64,000 nt of DNA from Schistocerca nitens. Taxonomy: Eukaryota; Arthropoda; Insecta; Orthoptera; Acrididae. The DNA lies in assembly GCF_023898315.1 (NCBI RefSeq), contig NC_064614.1:380741348-380805347 (forward strand), read 5' to 3'. The notes beneath the pieces were generated by a model. It searched no databases. It was not told where the DNA came from and saw only the letters and a list, made by a program, of their open reading frames with translations. Numbering within the stretch: the stretch's first letter is position 1; every line of letters begins with the position of its first letter. Positions 22,346 to 33,449 of the stretch are shown piece after piece. The position numbers and the translations under genes are program-made.

Positions 22346-23067
22346 ACCACTTCGCTCAGTATCGCCTTCGGTGACTCTTTCGAAGATAATAGAATGTACT
22401 AAGCCGATTTCCGAATCCCACAATCTACACCGTTCAGAAAGACAGCAAACCGTGAAACACATTCAGTGGATATTACACAACATACTAAGCGACCAAGAGA
22501 TTTGTAGCTTCTTCGTACCAATTCGTAGTTAGTTCTTAGTGTATTACCAAGGAAACGAGGCTTCGGAACAACTAGGATCTGTAGGATACTTAGATAAACA
22601 TGTCCACTTGAATGTCACTCAGCGGTGTTCGCAACATCGTATACCTTAATTTATAATGCAAGCTACCAACTACTATACAATTAAAACATCGATTTTTGTT
22701 TGTGTACCTAGTTATCAGGAGAAAACGGCATATTTATTATTAGAGTGTTATGTTACTATGAATATTAGGTTCATATCCTCCTTTAGTATTTTCTCGTGAT
22801 CGGAGATGACTCATATTTTACAGCCAACGGGTTGGACCCGTAATCTCTCAATGGGCTAATATTAGATAATACCAAATCAGGTATATTTTTCATCTGGTTA
22901 CACTAAAAGCTGTGATTCCCACGTTTGTCTTCTTCAGTTTATTGTTTTGGTTAATTTTTGTTGCTATCGGACTATCGAATCGAGTATGGGAGCTTTGCAT
23001 AGAGAACACGCTTCGTTACGTAATAAATAATTACGTAATAACGTAATTAATACTAACACGTGTCTCT
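22346..23067. other. Unassigned AT-rich interval
   Basis: Nothing recognised. It ends at the TA target of the mariner. Confidence 0.3.
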
Positions 23068-23096
23068 TACGAGGCGTGTTTTTTAAGTAAGTACCG

Positions 23097-23960
23097 TTAT
23101 GAAATTAAAAAAAAAAAAACGTGCCAAGATATCTCAATAATTTTATTTTTACATGAAAGCCTGTACCTTAATCTACTTTTTACATAGTTTCCGTCAATAT
23201 TGAGGCACTTGTCATAACATTGTACCAGTTTTTGAATATCCTCCTCATAGAAGTCTGCCGCCTGACTTGTTAACCATTGCATCACCACTGTTTTGACTTC
23301 GTCATCGTCTTGAAGACGCTGACCGCCCAGGTGTTTCTTCTAGTGCAGGAACAGATGGTGGTCACTGGGCGCAAGATCGGGGCCGTACGGAGGATGATCT
23401 AGAGTTTGCCATCGAAAAGATGTGATGAGATCTTTGGTCTGATTCGCCACATGCAGACGGGCATTGTCTTGCAGCAAAACGATGCCCTTGCTCAACTTCC
23501 ATGGACTGTTGCTTTGATTCTGGTGTGACGTAGGCCATCCATGTTTCATCGCCCGTAACAATTTGGCTTAAGAAATCATCACCGTCGTTGTGGTACCGCT
23601 CAAGGAAAGTCAATGCACTGCCTAAACGTTTGGTTTTGTGCACATCCTTCAACATTTTCGGTACCCAACGTGAGCACATTTTTCGGTAATTCAAGTGCTC
23701 GGTCACAATGCCATACAAAACACTACGAGAAACATTATGAAAGTAATCCCGCATGGAGGAAATCGTAAAGCGTCTCTCACCTTATTGTCACTTTCTGCAT
23801 CAAATTTTCATTAACGACCGAAGGACGCCCACTCCGTTGTTCATCATGCACATTTGTGCGGCCATGTTTAAATGCTGTCACCCACTTTCTTACCATTACA
23901 TCACTCATAATGTTTCCTCCGTAAACTGCACAGATCTCACGATGAATATCGATCGCTTCA
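23097..23960 (-). pseudogene. Mariner transposase, broken
   Basis: DNA-binding end near 23950-23780 reads VRKWVTAFKHGRTNVHDEQR, then a stop. 23754-23560 gives HNVSRSVLYGIVTEHLNY and the first catalytic D in IVTGDETWMAYV. After a frameshift 23561-23340 gives IVLLQDNARLHVAN (second D) and PPYGPDLAPSDHHLFLH, the third D of the mariner DD34D signature. The C-terminus, EDIQKLVQCYDKCLNIDGN, is in 23288-23097. All catalytic acids survive but the frame is split into three or more pieces. Confidence 0.9.
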
Positions 23961-24079
23961 GGCCTTTAGCACTAAGAGATAACAGCCCGTACCTCGCAGT
24001 CGGCGGGACTCACGAGTATCGGAGGCATCTTAAACACTCAGTACACAACATAAACAAGGAAGAATCAGACTGTAATGGC

Positions 24080-24295
24080 TCAAATGGTTCAAATCGCTAT
24101 GAGCACCATGGGACATAACATCTATGGTCATTAGTCCCCTAGAACTTAGAACTACTTAAACCTAACTAACCTAAGGACATCACGCAACACCCAGACATCA
24201 CGAGGCAGAGAAAATCCCTGACCCGGCCGGGAATCGAACCCGGGAACCCGGACGCGGGAAGCGAGAACGCTACCGCACGACCACGAGCTGCGGAC
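24080..24295 (-). mobile_element. Chimeric SINE (SINE-B): different tRNA head on the SINE-A body
   Basis: On the minus strand the head has GGTCGTGCGGTAGCG (A-box region) and GGGTTCGATTCCCGG (B box), then GGGTCAGGGATTTTCTCTGC. It then switches to the SINE-A body (CTTAGGTTAGTTAGG, CTAGGGGACTAATGACC). The 11-bp duplication ACTGTAATGGC is at 24069-24079 and 24296-24306. Confidence 0.92.
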
Positions 24296-24858
24296 ACTGT
24301 AATGGCGTCAGTGCGTAGATTAAGGTACAGACTTTCATGTAAAAATGAAATTATTGAGATATCTTAGCATATCTCTTTTTAATTTCAGTAGGGTACTTAC
24401 TTAAAAAACACGCCTCATATAACTCTCAACTACACTAACAGAAAAAATCGCAACGCCAAGAAGGAGTTGTGCGACATAAACGAAGGATGGTAGGCGTGTT
24501 TCTACATCTGAAAGATGATGTCTGTCCTAAATTTCTCATCAGTCGCGTAAGAGTGGCGCTAGCAGCGCCGTGAGGGTGCAAATCACGTTTGTTTTAAATA
24601 CACACTGTAAAGATCGTGATCGTTAGTTACTTTTGATTGGACGTGGTGAGTTCCAAGAATGGCTTTAAGGCGAGGAATACGTCCTTTTCAACACCTCACG
24701 CAGTTTGAACGGGGTCGTGTCATAGAGCTACGAGAAGCTGGATATTTCTCCTGCGATATTGCAGAAAGACTTTGCAGGAATGTAGCCACGGTACTTGATC
24801 ACTGGTAGCAGTGGTCACGGGAATGTACGGTCGAAAGAAGGCCGGGCTCCGGACGGCC

Positions 24859-25697
24859 GCCGCGCGGGGTAGCCGTGCGGTCTGGGGCGTCTTGTCGCGG
24901 TTCGTGCGGCTCTCCCCGTCGGAGGTTCGAGTTCTCCCTCAGGCATGGTTGTGTGTGTTGTCTTTAGCGTAAGTTAGTTTAAGTTAGATTAAGTAGTGTG
25001 TTAGTCTAGGGACCGATGACCTCAGCAATTTGGTCCCATAGGAACTTACCACAAATTTCCAAAAAAATTCGACAACGAGCAGAATCTAGTTTTATTTACG
25101 CCAGCGTACAGCTGAGCAAAATTAGAAATTTTTGCCCACTTTCTACTCCAAACGAGAATATCTTGTGAAACTACTTTCTGTGCCAGATGAGTGCTTATAT
25201 TTTTGTTCCTCTTACAACGTTACCCATTCTCAACTTGTAAACGGTAAGATCCAAGAGATATTTTCACTTTCATGTTGACCTATAAAAATTGTGGTTATCA
25301 ATACTGGATCAGTATACGTAAAACGTGAGTATCTTCATTGATAAAGCGATACTCACTATTTACGATTATGATTTTCAGGAATTTTGAGGTTAGTGCCCTG
25401 TCCACAATGTCCGCTGATGTATAATTATATACTGTAGATTATGCTAACTGCACACCATACATAAACTAGCTCGCACTGTTCATAGGTATTACTCTAAGAG
25501 ACGCAGATTGGGATGGGAAGATGGATTTATTGTTCCTAAGCCTTTTACTACATTTATATTCTTAAGACAATTTTTTTTTTCATTCACATAATTTAATATG
25601 CATGTTTTTTTATTAACCGTACAAATAACCATACATCCTAGGGACCGATGAGCTCAGCAGTTTGGTCCCATAGTCCTTACCACAAATTTCCAATTTT
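24859..25697 (+). mobile_element. SINE-bounded composite insertion (SINE-G + spacer + SINE tail)
   Basis: A complete SINE of a third type (A box GGTAGCCGTGCGG, B box GGAGGTTCGAGTTC, body with CTAGGGACCGATGACCTCAG, tail TTACCACAAATTTCC) occupies 24859-25058. About 570 bp of unrelated AT-rich spacer follow, then a second copy of only the last 60 bp or so of the SINE (25629-25690). The whole block has a single pair of perfect 11-bp duplications, TCCGGACGGCC (24848-24858 and 25698-25708). The two SINE tails differ at several positions. Confidence 0.85.
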
Positions 25698-26277
25698 TCC
25701 GGACGGCCACTTGGCACTACCAAGAGGGAAGACTATCGCGTTCTGCTTATGACTTTGGCGCATCGTACTGCATCTGCAGCAGCAATTTGAGCTGCAGTGG
25801 CACCACAGTGATACAACGAACTGTTACAGCTCCGAGCCAGACAACCTGAAGCGTGTGTTCCGCTGCCACCAGCCATTTGCGACTTCAGTGGAGTGAAACG
25901 ACAGATCATTAGACGGCAGTCTCAAGGTATGTTGTGTTTTTGATGAAAACTGGTTCTACCTTGGTGCAGGTGATAGCCGTGTATTGGTTAGCAGGAGGCC
26001 AGTTGAGGACCTGCAACCAACCTGCCTGCGTGCTAGACTCACTGGACATACACCTGGGGTTAGGGTCTGGAGTGCGATTTCGTATGACGGCAGGAGCATT
26101 CTTGTGGTTATTTCATGCACCTTGGCTGCAAATTTGCATGTCAGTCTGACGATTCGATCTGCTGTGCTGCCATTCATGAACAGAATTGCAGGGTGCATTT
26201 TCCTACAGGATAACGGTCGCCCACATGCCGCTACTGTAACCCATATGCTCTACAGCGTGTCGACGTGTTGCCTTGGC

Positions 26278-26478
26278 GGCCGGCCGGGGTGGCCGAGCGG
26301 TTCTAGGCGCTACAGTCTGGAACCGCGCGACCGCTACGGTCGCAGGTTCGAATCCTGCCTCACGCATCAGTGTGTGTGATGTCCTTAGCTCAGTTAGGTT
26401 TAAGTAGTTCTAAGTTCTAGGGGACTGATGACCTCAGAAGTTAACTCCCATAGTGCTCAGAGCCATTTGAACCATTTT
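26278..26478 (+). mobile_element. SINE-A
   Basis: Full head and body. The 12-bp duplication TGTTGCCTTGGC is at 26266-26277 and 26479-26490, inside the Tc1 transposase. Confidence 0.95.
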
Positions 26479-26767
26479 TGTTGCCTTGGCCTGCTTCATC
26501 ACCATATCTGTCTCCAATCGAGCTTAAATGGGACTTCATCGGACGAAAACTCCAGCGTCATCCTCAAACAGCATTAACCTTCTCTGCACAACAGGTATCG
26601 AACTCCATCCCACAAACTGACATCCGCCACTTGTGAAAGACAGTGCATGCACGTTTGCCTGCTAGCATTCAACATTCTGCCGGTTACGGCAATTATTAAG
26701 ACAGCAGAATTTCTCATTTGCAATGGCTTATCTTCCACTTGCTTTAACCCGTGACCTTGCAATGTTA

Positions 26768-26957
26768 GCCGGCCGTTGTGACCGAGCGGTTGTAGGCGCA
26801 TCAATCCGGAACCGCGCTGCTGCTACGGTCGCAGGCTCGAATGCTGCCTCGGGCATGGATGTGGGTGATATCCTTAGGTTAGTTAGGTTTAAGTAGTTCA
26901 AAGTCTCGGGGACTGATGACCTTAAATGTTAAGTCCCATAGTGCTTAGAGTCATTTT
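26768..26957 (+). mobile_element. SINE-A, GCTGCTGC subfamily
   Basis: The head has CCGCGCTGCTGCTACGG. The 12-bp duplication CTTGCAATGTTA is at 26756-26767 and 26958-26969. Confidence 0.95.
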
Positions 26958-27305
26958 CTTGCAATGTTACTCTCTTAAATAAATTACCTAGACAAATGTG
27001 TTCCTGAAAGTTCTTTACTATACATTAATTATTTTTTTGATGTTTCAATTTTTTCCCATCAGAGTATTAATGTTATTCAGGTGAAAAATGGAAAATGTCC
27101 ATCTGAAATAGCAACAGTAGAAGTCAAATTACTTTGTTTTATGGCCCATTTAGTACGTAAAACACTTCCATAACACTGTCTAAACTCATCCATTCTTGCG
27201 TTAACAGTTAAGGTCGTTTCACTCTGATGTAATCTTCTGCAAATGCGACACAACACTTTCATCTCTTAATTATATTTCTACCAAATTATTCATACTACTT
27301 ATCCA

Positions 27306-28168
27306 CGACATGTACCGTTGCTCCGCCAGTACTGTTGAAAACTGCTGGTTGGTTTTTTGTGAATGTGGACGTGTTGCAGTACGTCTCCTCAACGTATCCT
27401 ACACAAGTCCGGGGAACGGACAGCGACAGCCCACTCCATTCACCGAAAATCATGCCGTTTCAAGGGCTCTCCACCTGCGCAGTTCGATGCGGTCGCGGAT
27501 TGTCACCCGTGAAAATGAAGTCACGGCTAAACGGACCCCTGAAAAGACGCACAAGGTAAAGGAGTGCAGTGCCACAATAGCGCTGTTCAGAGAGTTGGAG
27601 GTCAGTACGCAGATCTCTCCCATCACCAAACAACTGGACCGCCCAAACGATCATATTCGGACAATGTACCTAAGTGCATTACGTGGCAAGAGATGAGAAC
27701 ACGTAATGCGCTCAGGAGCACTGTTGAACATGATCGCTTTAGGGGTTCAAGTAGGGAGGCCCTCCCTCATCCTCTATGCTTCAATGACCATCCAGCTTGA
27801 CAAACCGTGCTTGTTAAGGACTGGAAAGCCATACCACACGAACTCCGTGATAACTTTGTGACCAGAGCGGCAGCACGTTGCAGAGCATTCATTGCCGTCC
27901 GTGGTGATCACACACTCTATTAACAATCATTTTCTGCACTTTTGTTGTGTCTGGAGGTCTATCATAAATCGCCGTCGCTTCAGTGTAACTACCGTCTTAG
28001 AATAAAAGTGTCATTTCCGTTCGTCTCATTGCGTATTTATTTCAGTTACCTCCTGTACTATACTGTAACATTTCTATCTACGTATGGTCCAAGTTCCATC
28101 CAGTTACGTTACTTGGAAGTGACACATCATGAGAAAATTACTTTTGTCCTCAAGTTTTACGCACAGTT
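27306..28168. mobile_element. Inverted Tc1-like derivative, copy 2
   Basis: The left arm, minus strand 27660-27310, reads MIVWAVQLFGDGRDLRTDLQ, FIFTGDNPRPHRTAQVE, and then a decayed SPDL block. The right arm, plus strand from about 27690, reads TRNALRSTVEHDRFRGSS, then after a deletion WKAIPHELRDNFV and RCRAFIAVRGDHTLY with a stop near 27921. The right end resembles that of 11131-13033. The left terminal repeat is missing. The junction between arms aligns with that of copy 1. Confidence 0.65.
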
Positions 28169-28534
28169 GCACCTTAACACCGTACAATGTAAGGTACGCT
28201 TATAGACTGTTAACAGTAATGAGCACTCAGGAAATATACATATAACAGTGAGAAGAGATTTGGAGCCTGTTGCACCAGCGACATGTAGCTAGAAGACTGC
28301 GACAGAGACAAAACTGGATCTCAAGGACTGCAGCTCAAGGACTTCCGCCATCGATCGCTGACTGGTGCTGTCTATTTAATATGCCGACCTCGTAAACGTG
28401 TTCACGTCAACAGTTTGATTTCTTAGTGAAGTTGAAAAAGATGCCCCCATAAACCGTCGAAAGTTGAAAAGCCCCTTTCGGTATTCCATCACCTCCTTAA
28501 AGAAAGAAATACGTACTTCCTCAACAACATGACT
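28169..28534. other. Unassigned interval
   Basis: No recognised element between the Tc1 derivative and the LINE duplication. Confidence 0.3.
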
Positions 28535-28545
28535 GTTTGGTACAT

Positions 28546-31500
28546 TGTTGTTGTTGTTGTGGTCTTCAGTCCTGAGACTGGTTTGATGCAGCTCTCCATG
28601 CTACTCTATCCTGTGCAAGCTTATTCATCTCCCAGTACCTACTGCAGCCTACATGCTTCTGAATCTGCTTAGTGTATTCATCTCTTGGTCTCCCTCTACG
28701 ATTTTTACCCTCCACGCTGCCCTCCAGTACTAAATTGGTGATCCCCTGATGCCTCAGAACATGTCCTACCAACCGGTCCCTTCTTCTTATCAAGTTGTGC
28801 CACAAACTCCTCTTCTCCCCAATTCTATTCAATACCTCCTCATTAGTTATGAGATCTACACATCTAATCTTGAGCATTCTTCTGTAGCACCACATTTCGA
28901 AAGCTTCTATTCTCTTCTTGTCCAAATAATTTATCGTCCACGTTTCACTTCCATACATGATTACACTCCATACAAATACTTTCAGAAACGACTTCCTAGC
29001 ACTTAAATCAATACTCGATGTTAACAAATTTCTCTTCTTCAGAAACTATTTCCTTGCCATTGCCAGTCTACATTTTATATCCTCTCTACTTCGACCATCA
29101 TCAGTTATTTTGCTCCCCAAATAGCAAAAGTCCTTTACTACTTTAAGCGTCTCATTTCCTAATCTAATTCCCTCAGCATCACCCGACTTAATTCGACTAC
29201 ATTCCATTATCCTCGTTTTGCTTTTGTTGATGTTCGTCTTATACCCTCCTTTCAAAACACTGTCCATTCCGTTCAACTGCTCTTCCAAGTCCTTTGCTGT
29301 CTCTGACAGAATTACAAACCTCAAAATTTTTATATCTTATCCATGGATTTTAATACCTACTCCAAACTTTTCTTTTGTTTCCTTTATTGCTTGCTCAATA
29401 TACAGATTGAATAACGTCGGGGGTAGGCTACAACCCTGTCTCACTCCCTTCCCAACCACTGCTTCCCTTTCATACCCCTCGACTCTTATAACTGCCATCT
29501 GCTTTCTGTACAAATTGTAAATAGCCTTTCACTCCCTGTATTTTACCCCTGCCACCTTTAGAATTTGAAAGAGAGTATTCCAATCAACATTGTCAAAAGC
29601 TTTCTCTAAGTCTGCAAATGCTAGAAACGTAGGTTTGCCTTTCCTTAATCTACCTTCTAAGGTAAGTCGTAGGGTCAGTATTGCCTCACGTGTTCCAACA
29701 TTGCTACGGAATCCAAACTGATCTTCCCCGAGGTCGGCTTCTATCAGTTTTTCCATTCATCTGTAAAGAATTCGCGTTAGTATTTTGCAGCTGTGACTTA
29801 TTAAACTGATATTTCGGTAATTTTCACATCTGTCAACACCTGCTTTCTTTGGGATTTGAATTATTATATTCTTCTTGAAGTCTGAGGGCATTTCGCCTGT
29901 CTCATACATCTTGCTCACCAGATCGTAGAGTTTTGTCAAGACTGGCTCTCCCAAGGCTGTCAGTAGTTCTGATGGAATGTTGTCTACTCCGGGGGCCTTG
30001 TTTCGACTCAGGTATTTCAGTGCTCTGTCAAACTCTTCACGCAATATGATATCTCCCATTTCATCTTCATCTACATCCTCTTCCATTTCCATAATATCGT
30101 CCTCAAGTACATCGCCCTTGTATAGACCCTCTATATAATCCTTCCACCTTTCTGCTTTCCCTTCTTTGCTTAGAACTGGGTTTCCATCTGAGCTCTTGAT
30201 ATTCATGCAAGTGGATCTCCTTTCTCCAAAGGTCTCTTTAATTTTCCTGTACGCAGTATTTATCTTACCCCTAGTGAGTATGCCTCTACGTCCTTACATT
30301 TGTCCTCTAGCCAACCCCGCTTAGCCATTTTGCGCTTCCTGTCGATATCATTTTTGAGACGTTTGTATTCCTTTTTGCCTGCTTCATTTACTGCATTTTT
30401 ATAATTTGTCCTGGCATCAATTAAATTCAATACTTTTTCTGTTACCCAAGGGTTTCTACTAGCTCTCGTCTTTTTACCTATTTGATCCTCTGCTGCCTTC
30501 ACTATTTCATCCCTCAAAGTTACCCAATCTTCTTCTACTGTATTTCGTTCCCCCATTCCTGTCAATTGTTGCCTTATGCTCTCCCTGAAACTCTGTATAA
30601 CCTCTGGTTTAGTCAGTTTATCCAGGTCCCATCTCCTTAAATTCCCACCTTTTTCCGGTTTCTTCAGTTTTAATCTACAGTTCATAACCAATAGATTGTG
30701 GTCAGAGTCCACATCTGCCCCTGGAAATGTCTTACAATTTAAAACCTGGTTCCTGAATCTCTGTCTTACCATTATATAATCTATCTGATACCTTTTAGTA
30801 TCTCCAGGGTTCTTCCATGTATACAACCTTCTTTCATGATTCTTAAACCAAGTGTTAGCTATGATTAAGTTATGCTCTGCACAAAATTCTACCAGGCGGC
30901 TTCCTCTTTCATTTCTTAGCCCCAATCCATATTCACCTACTATGTTTCCTTCTCTCCCTTTTCCTACGCTTGAATTCCAGTCACCCATGACTATTAAGTT
31001 TTCGTCTCCCTTCACTACCTGAATAATTTCTTTTTATATCATCATACATTTCGTCAATTTCTTCGTCATCTGCAGAGCTAGTTGGCATATCAACTTGTAC
31101 TACTGTAGTAGGCGTGGGCTTCGTGTCTATCTTGGCCACTATAATAGGTTCACTATGCTGTTTGTCGTAGCTTACCCGCACTCCTATTTTTTTATTCATT
31201 ATTAAACCTACTCCCGCATTACCCCTATTTTATTTTGTATTTATAACCCTGTATTCACCTGACCAAAAGTCTTGTTCCTCCTGCACCGAACTTCACTATT
31301 TCCCACTATATCTAACTTTAACCTATCCATTTCCCCTTTTAAATTTTCTAACCTACCTGCCCGATTAAGAGATCTGACATTCCACGCTCCGATCCGTAGA
31401 ACGCCAGTTTTTTTTCTCCTGATAACAACGTCCTCCTGAGTAGTCCCCGCCCGGTGATCCGAATGGGGGACTATTTTACCTCCGGAATATTTTACCCAAG

Positions 31501-31824
31501 AGGACGCCAGCATCATTTAATCATACAGTAAAGCTGCATGCCCTCGGAAAAAATTAAGTCTGCAGTTTCCCGTTGCTTTCAGCCGTTCGCAGTACCAGAA
31601 CAGCAAGGCTATTTTGGTTAGTGTTACAAGGCCAGAGCAGTCAGTCATCCAGACTGTTGCCCCTACAACTACTGAAAAGGCTGCATCCCCTCTTCAGGAA
31701 CCACACGTTTGTCTGGCCTCTCAACAGATACCCCTCCGTTGTGGTTGCACCTACGGTACGGCTATCTGTATCGTTGAGGCACGCAAGCCTCCCCACCAAC
31801 TCAAGGTCCGTCGTTCATGGGGGG
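28546..31824 (-). mobile_element. Full-length RTE-like LINE (L1 family), copy 1
   Basis: Single-ORF LINE with apurinic-type endonuclease followed by reverse transcriptase. Its 3' end is a (CAA)n tail on the minus strand. An 11-bp duplication, GTTTGGTACAT, is at 28535-28545 and 31825-31835. The 5' end coincides with that of the second copy at 41265-45960, so 3.28 kb appears to be the complete unit. Proteins of this type are often annotated in insects as craniofacial development protein 2-like. Confidence 0.93.
28566..31516 (-). pseudogene. LINE endonuclease/reverse transcriptase ORF, inactivated
   Basis: Endonuclease motifs in order are GAWNVRSLNRAGRLENL near 31390, GDENLIVMGDWN at about 31010, RYQIDYIMVRQRF near 30770 and GADVDSDHNLLVMN near 30700. 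Reverse transcriptase shows RNKAPGVDNIPSELL near 30000, GEDQFGFRSNVGTREAIL near 29720, AFADLEKAFDNVDWN near 29600 and GVRQGCSLPP near 29440. The FADD catalytic box that should follow is missing: the frame passes from RF straight to VILSETAKDLEE near 29325. The C-terminus (29027-28566) reads RKSFLKVFVWSVIMYGSETW and KNRRGRPRDEYTKQI. TGA stops at 29757-29759 and 29529-29531 sit where arginine codons are expected, and a frameshift lies near 31240. Confidence 0.9.
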
Positions 31825-31835
31825 GTTTGGTACAT

Positions 31836-32508
31836 AGGGAATAAATTTACGTTCGAGAGACATGCAGCTTCGCATGAGATACACAAAATACTGAGCAACG
31901 TCGTGGGCCGTCGTGCTGACCACGGCGGCGCATATTCTGATGCCTGTCCATTTACACACATCACTGACGTTTAAAGCGCGTGAAGCTCCAGGAGCTCAAC
32001 AGACGCATCAAACGGTACACACTACTACATACACCGAAGTGTGAGTCTCATTGCGTCCCATAATCTATTAGAAGCTATCTTAAAAGGAAACGGCTAAGTC
32101 CAACTCAGTGGGTACTGAAATATGTCTAGAAAATGATGTTCGAGAAGTAACCAAACCTCATCATACAATTTCTCCAGAGTAAAGAAAATACCTAAAAAGT
32201 GCTTATAGCGCAGAAAGACTCTCATACTAGTTCCTCGACTTGAGAGAAGTCTGTGTGAGGAATGAAACCATTTAACTCTCTAACCGACTGTTTGGTTTTC
32301 AGGATACATCAAGAGTTGAGGCTTGAACATTATCTGTAAGTTTTTCTTTCTATATAAGTAGTAAGGCTAAAAGTTACAGATTTAAAAAAATGTATGATAA
32401 ATATTTTTCACAACGAATTCGCTTCTTTTGCTTGGGCCTAGATCTCTTTAAAAAGTCGCAATACTGGAGCAGGAGGCTTACATCCAGGTCAGAAGACAGT
32501 GAAAATAC
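31836..32508. other. Unassigned interval
   Basis: No recognised feature. Confidence 0.3.
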
Positions 32509-32829
32509 ATAACAAACGTAAAAATGGTCCGTGGTAGGCCGTAATGCGATGTTTATTTAATTGTGCGGTTAACTAATTTCGACTAAGCGTCTTTGTCAAG
32601 CACATTTTTAACATCTGTGTTTCACTTCATTTTCAAATCATTCTTAACGACAACTAAAAAGTAGCTACATTTGCTCATTTTACGAATATTAAGAGTAATA
32701 TGAAAATGACATGAAATATAGATGTTACAAATGTAATTGACAATGACGCTTAGTCGAAATTAGTTAATCGCACGATTAAATAAACATCGTATTACAGCCT
32801 ACTACAGTCCATGTTTACGTTTATTAAGC
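32509..32829. mobile_element. Foldback (MITE-like) element
   Basis: Two inverted arms of about 120 bp. Both contain CGATGTTTATTTAAT and AACTAATTTCGACTAAGCGT in opposite orientation, and both end near a CATTTTCAT block. The spacer is under 100 bp and non-coding. Confidence 0.8.
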
Positions 32830-33437
32830 ATCTGGAGGCTGTGGATCCCCACGAATACAAAATTTTAGTGAAAATGTAGTTACTAAACATACATCACTGT
32901 AGTTTAAGTTTGGTCTGCCAATTAACACCCCGCCTCTGCTACGCCCTCCTCCCTTACATCAACGCCTACAAGATTCTCTGCTGAACAGGTCTTTCAGTTT
33001 ATATGGTAACTGTTTGATTTAGGGAACTGACTAAATAATTCCAGCACTATAACGAGTCCCTGTCGTTAGTTCTAATCTCGCCAATGTATTTAATTTATAC
33101 GAAACGAAGCGGTCTGCCAATCGTCAGTAATTTCGTATTAGATGACTAGACGTACATATCTGATTCTTCAAGTGTCTTAATTTTAACAGAAAATGGAAGA
33201 TCTCGTGATCTATTGCTACTTGGTGGATAATCCACTGTTAATTTATAGAGAGAAGAGACAGCGAGTATATTCTTCTATCATGCAGCAACCGACGAACGTA
33301 ACAGTGTTGTCTTTGGTGACACCGCCTACGCAGCCGATTCTTTACATCTTCACGTCCTCTACAAATCTTCTGAAGTCCAGCTCAATGACTCAGCTCCTTT
33401 CCCTCAGGAGCCACGTAAAGCGCAGGTAGTGCAGCAG
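32830..33437. other. Unassigned interval
   Basis: No recognised feature. A 78-codon frame at 33193-33429 has no domain I can name. Confidence 0.3.
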
Positions 33438-33449
33438 TCATCTTCTGTG

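Larger units (their letters stand above)
23070..24417 (-). mobile_element. Mariner transposon with long terminal repeats
   Basis: The inverted repeats extend about 105 bp on each side. The outer ends are GAGGCGTGTTTTTTAAGTAA in opposite orientation and inner parts share AAGATATCTCAATAATTT and CTGTACCTTAATCTAC. TA flanks at 23068-23069 and 24418-24419. A SINE lies in the right half, so the element itself is about 1.12 kb, slightly short of a full mariner. Confidence 0.93.
24659..26700 (+). pseudogene. Tc1-like transposase (T5) broken by insertions
   Basis: The start ATG at 24659 gives MALRRGIRPFQHLTQFERG. The frame runs to ERRPGSGRP, where the composite is inserted; excising it restores RRPGSGRPLGTTKRED exactly. 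Many stops follow to about 25980. A clean stretch at 25984-26270 reads VWSAISYDGRS and CIFLQDNGRPHAATV with the second catalytic D. The next SINE splits it at a WP motif. The C-terminus reads QVSNSIPQTDIRHL. Confidence 0.88.
24433..27064 (+). mobile_element. Tc1-like transposon (T5) carrying three nested SINE-type insertions
   Basis: The left end is CACTAACAGAAAAAATCGCA and the right end is the reverse complement of CTCTGATGGGAAAAAATTG. TA flanks at 24431-24432 and 27065-27066. Inside lie a SINE composite and two SINE-A copies, leaving about 1.4 kb of original element. The same family is at 47724-49604. Confidence 0.92.

Noticed and set aside
22153-22462. CRISPR-like array or repeat protein
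   Set aside because: Units are adjacent without unique spacers, and the peptide repeat has no start, signal or homologue; a minisatellite explains it.
30260-31015. Host gene resembling craniofacial development protein 2
   Set aside because: It is the endonuclease part of a full-length LINE with target duplication and a second copy at 41-46 kb; the name is a common mis-annotation of such elements.
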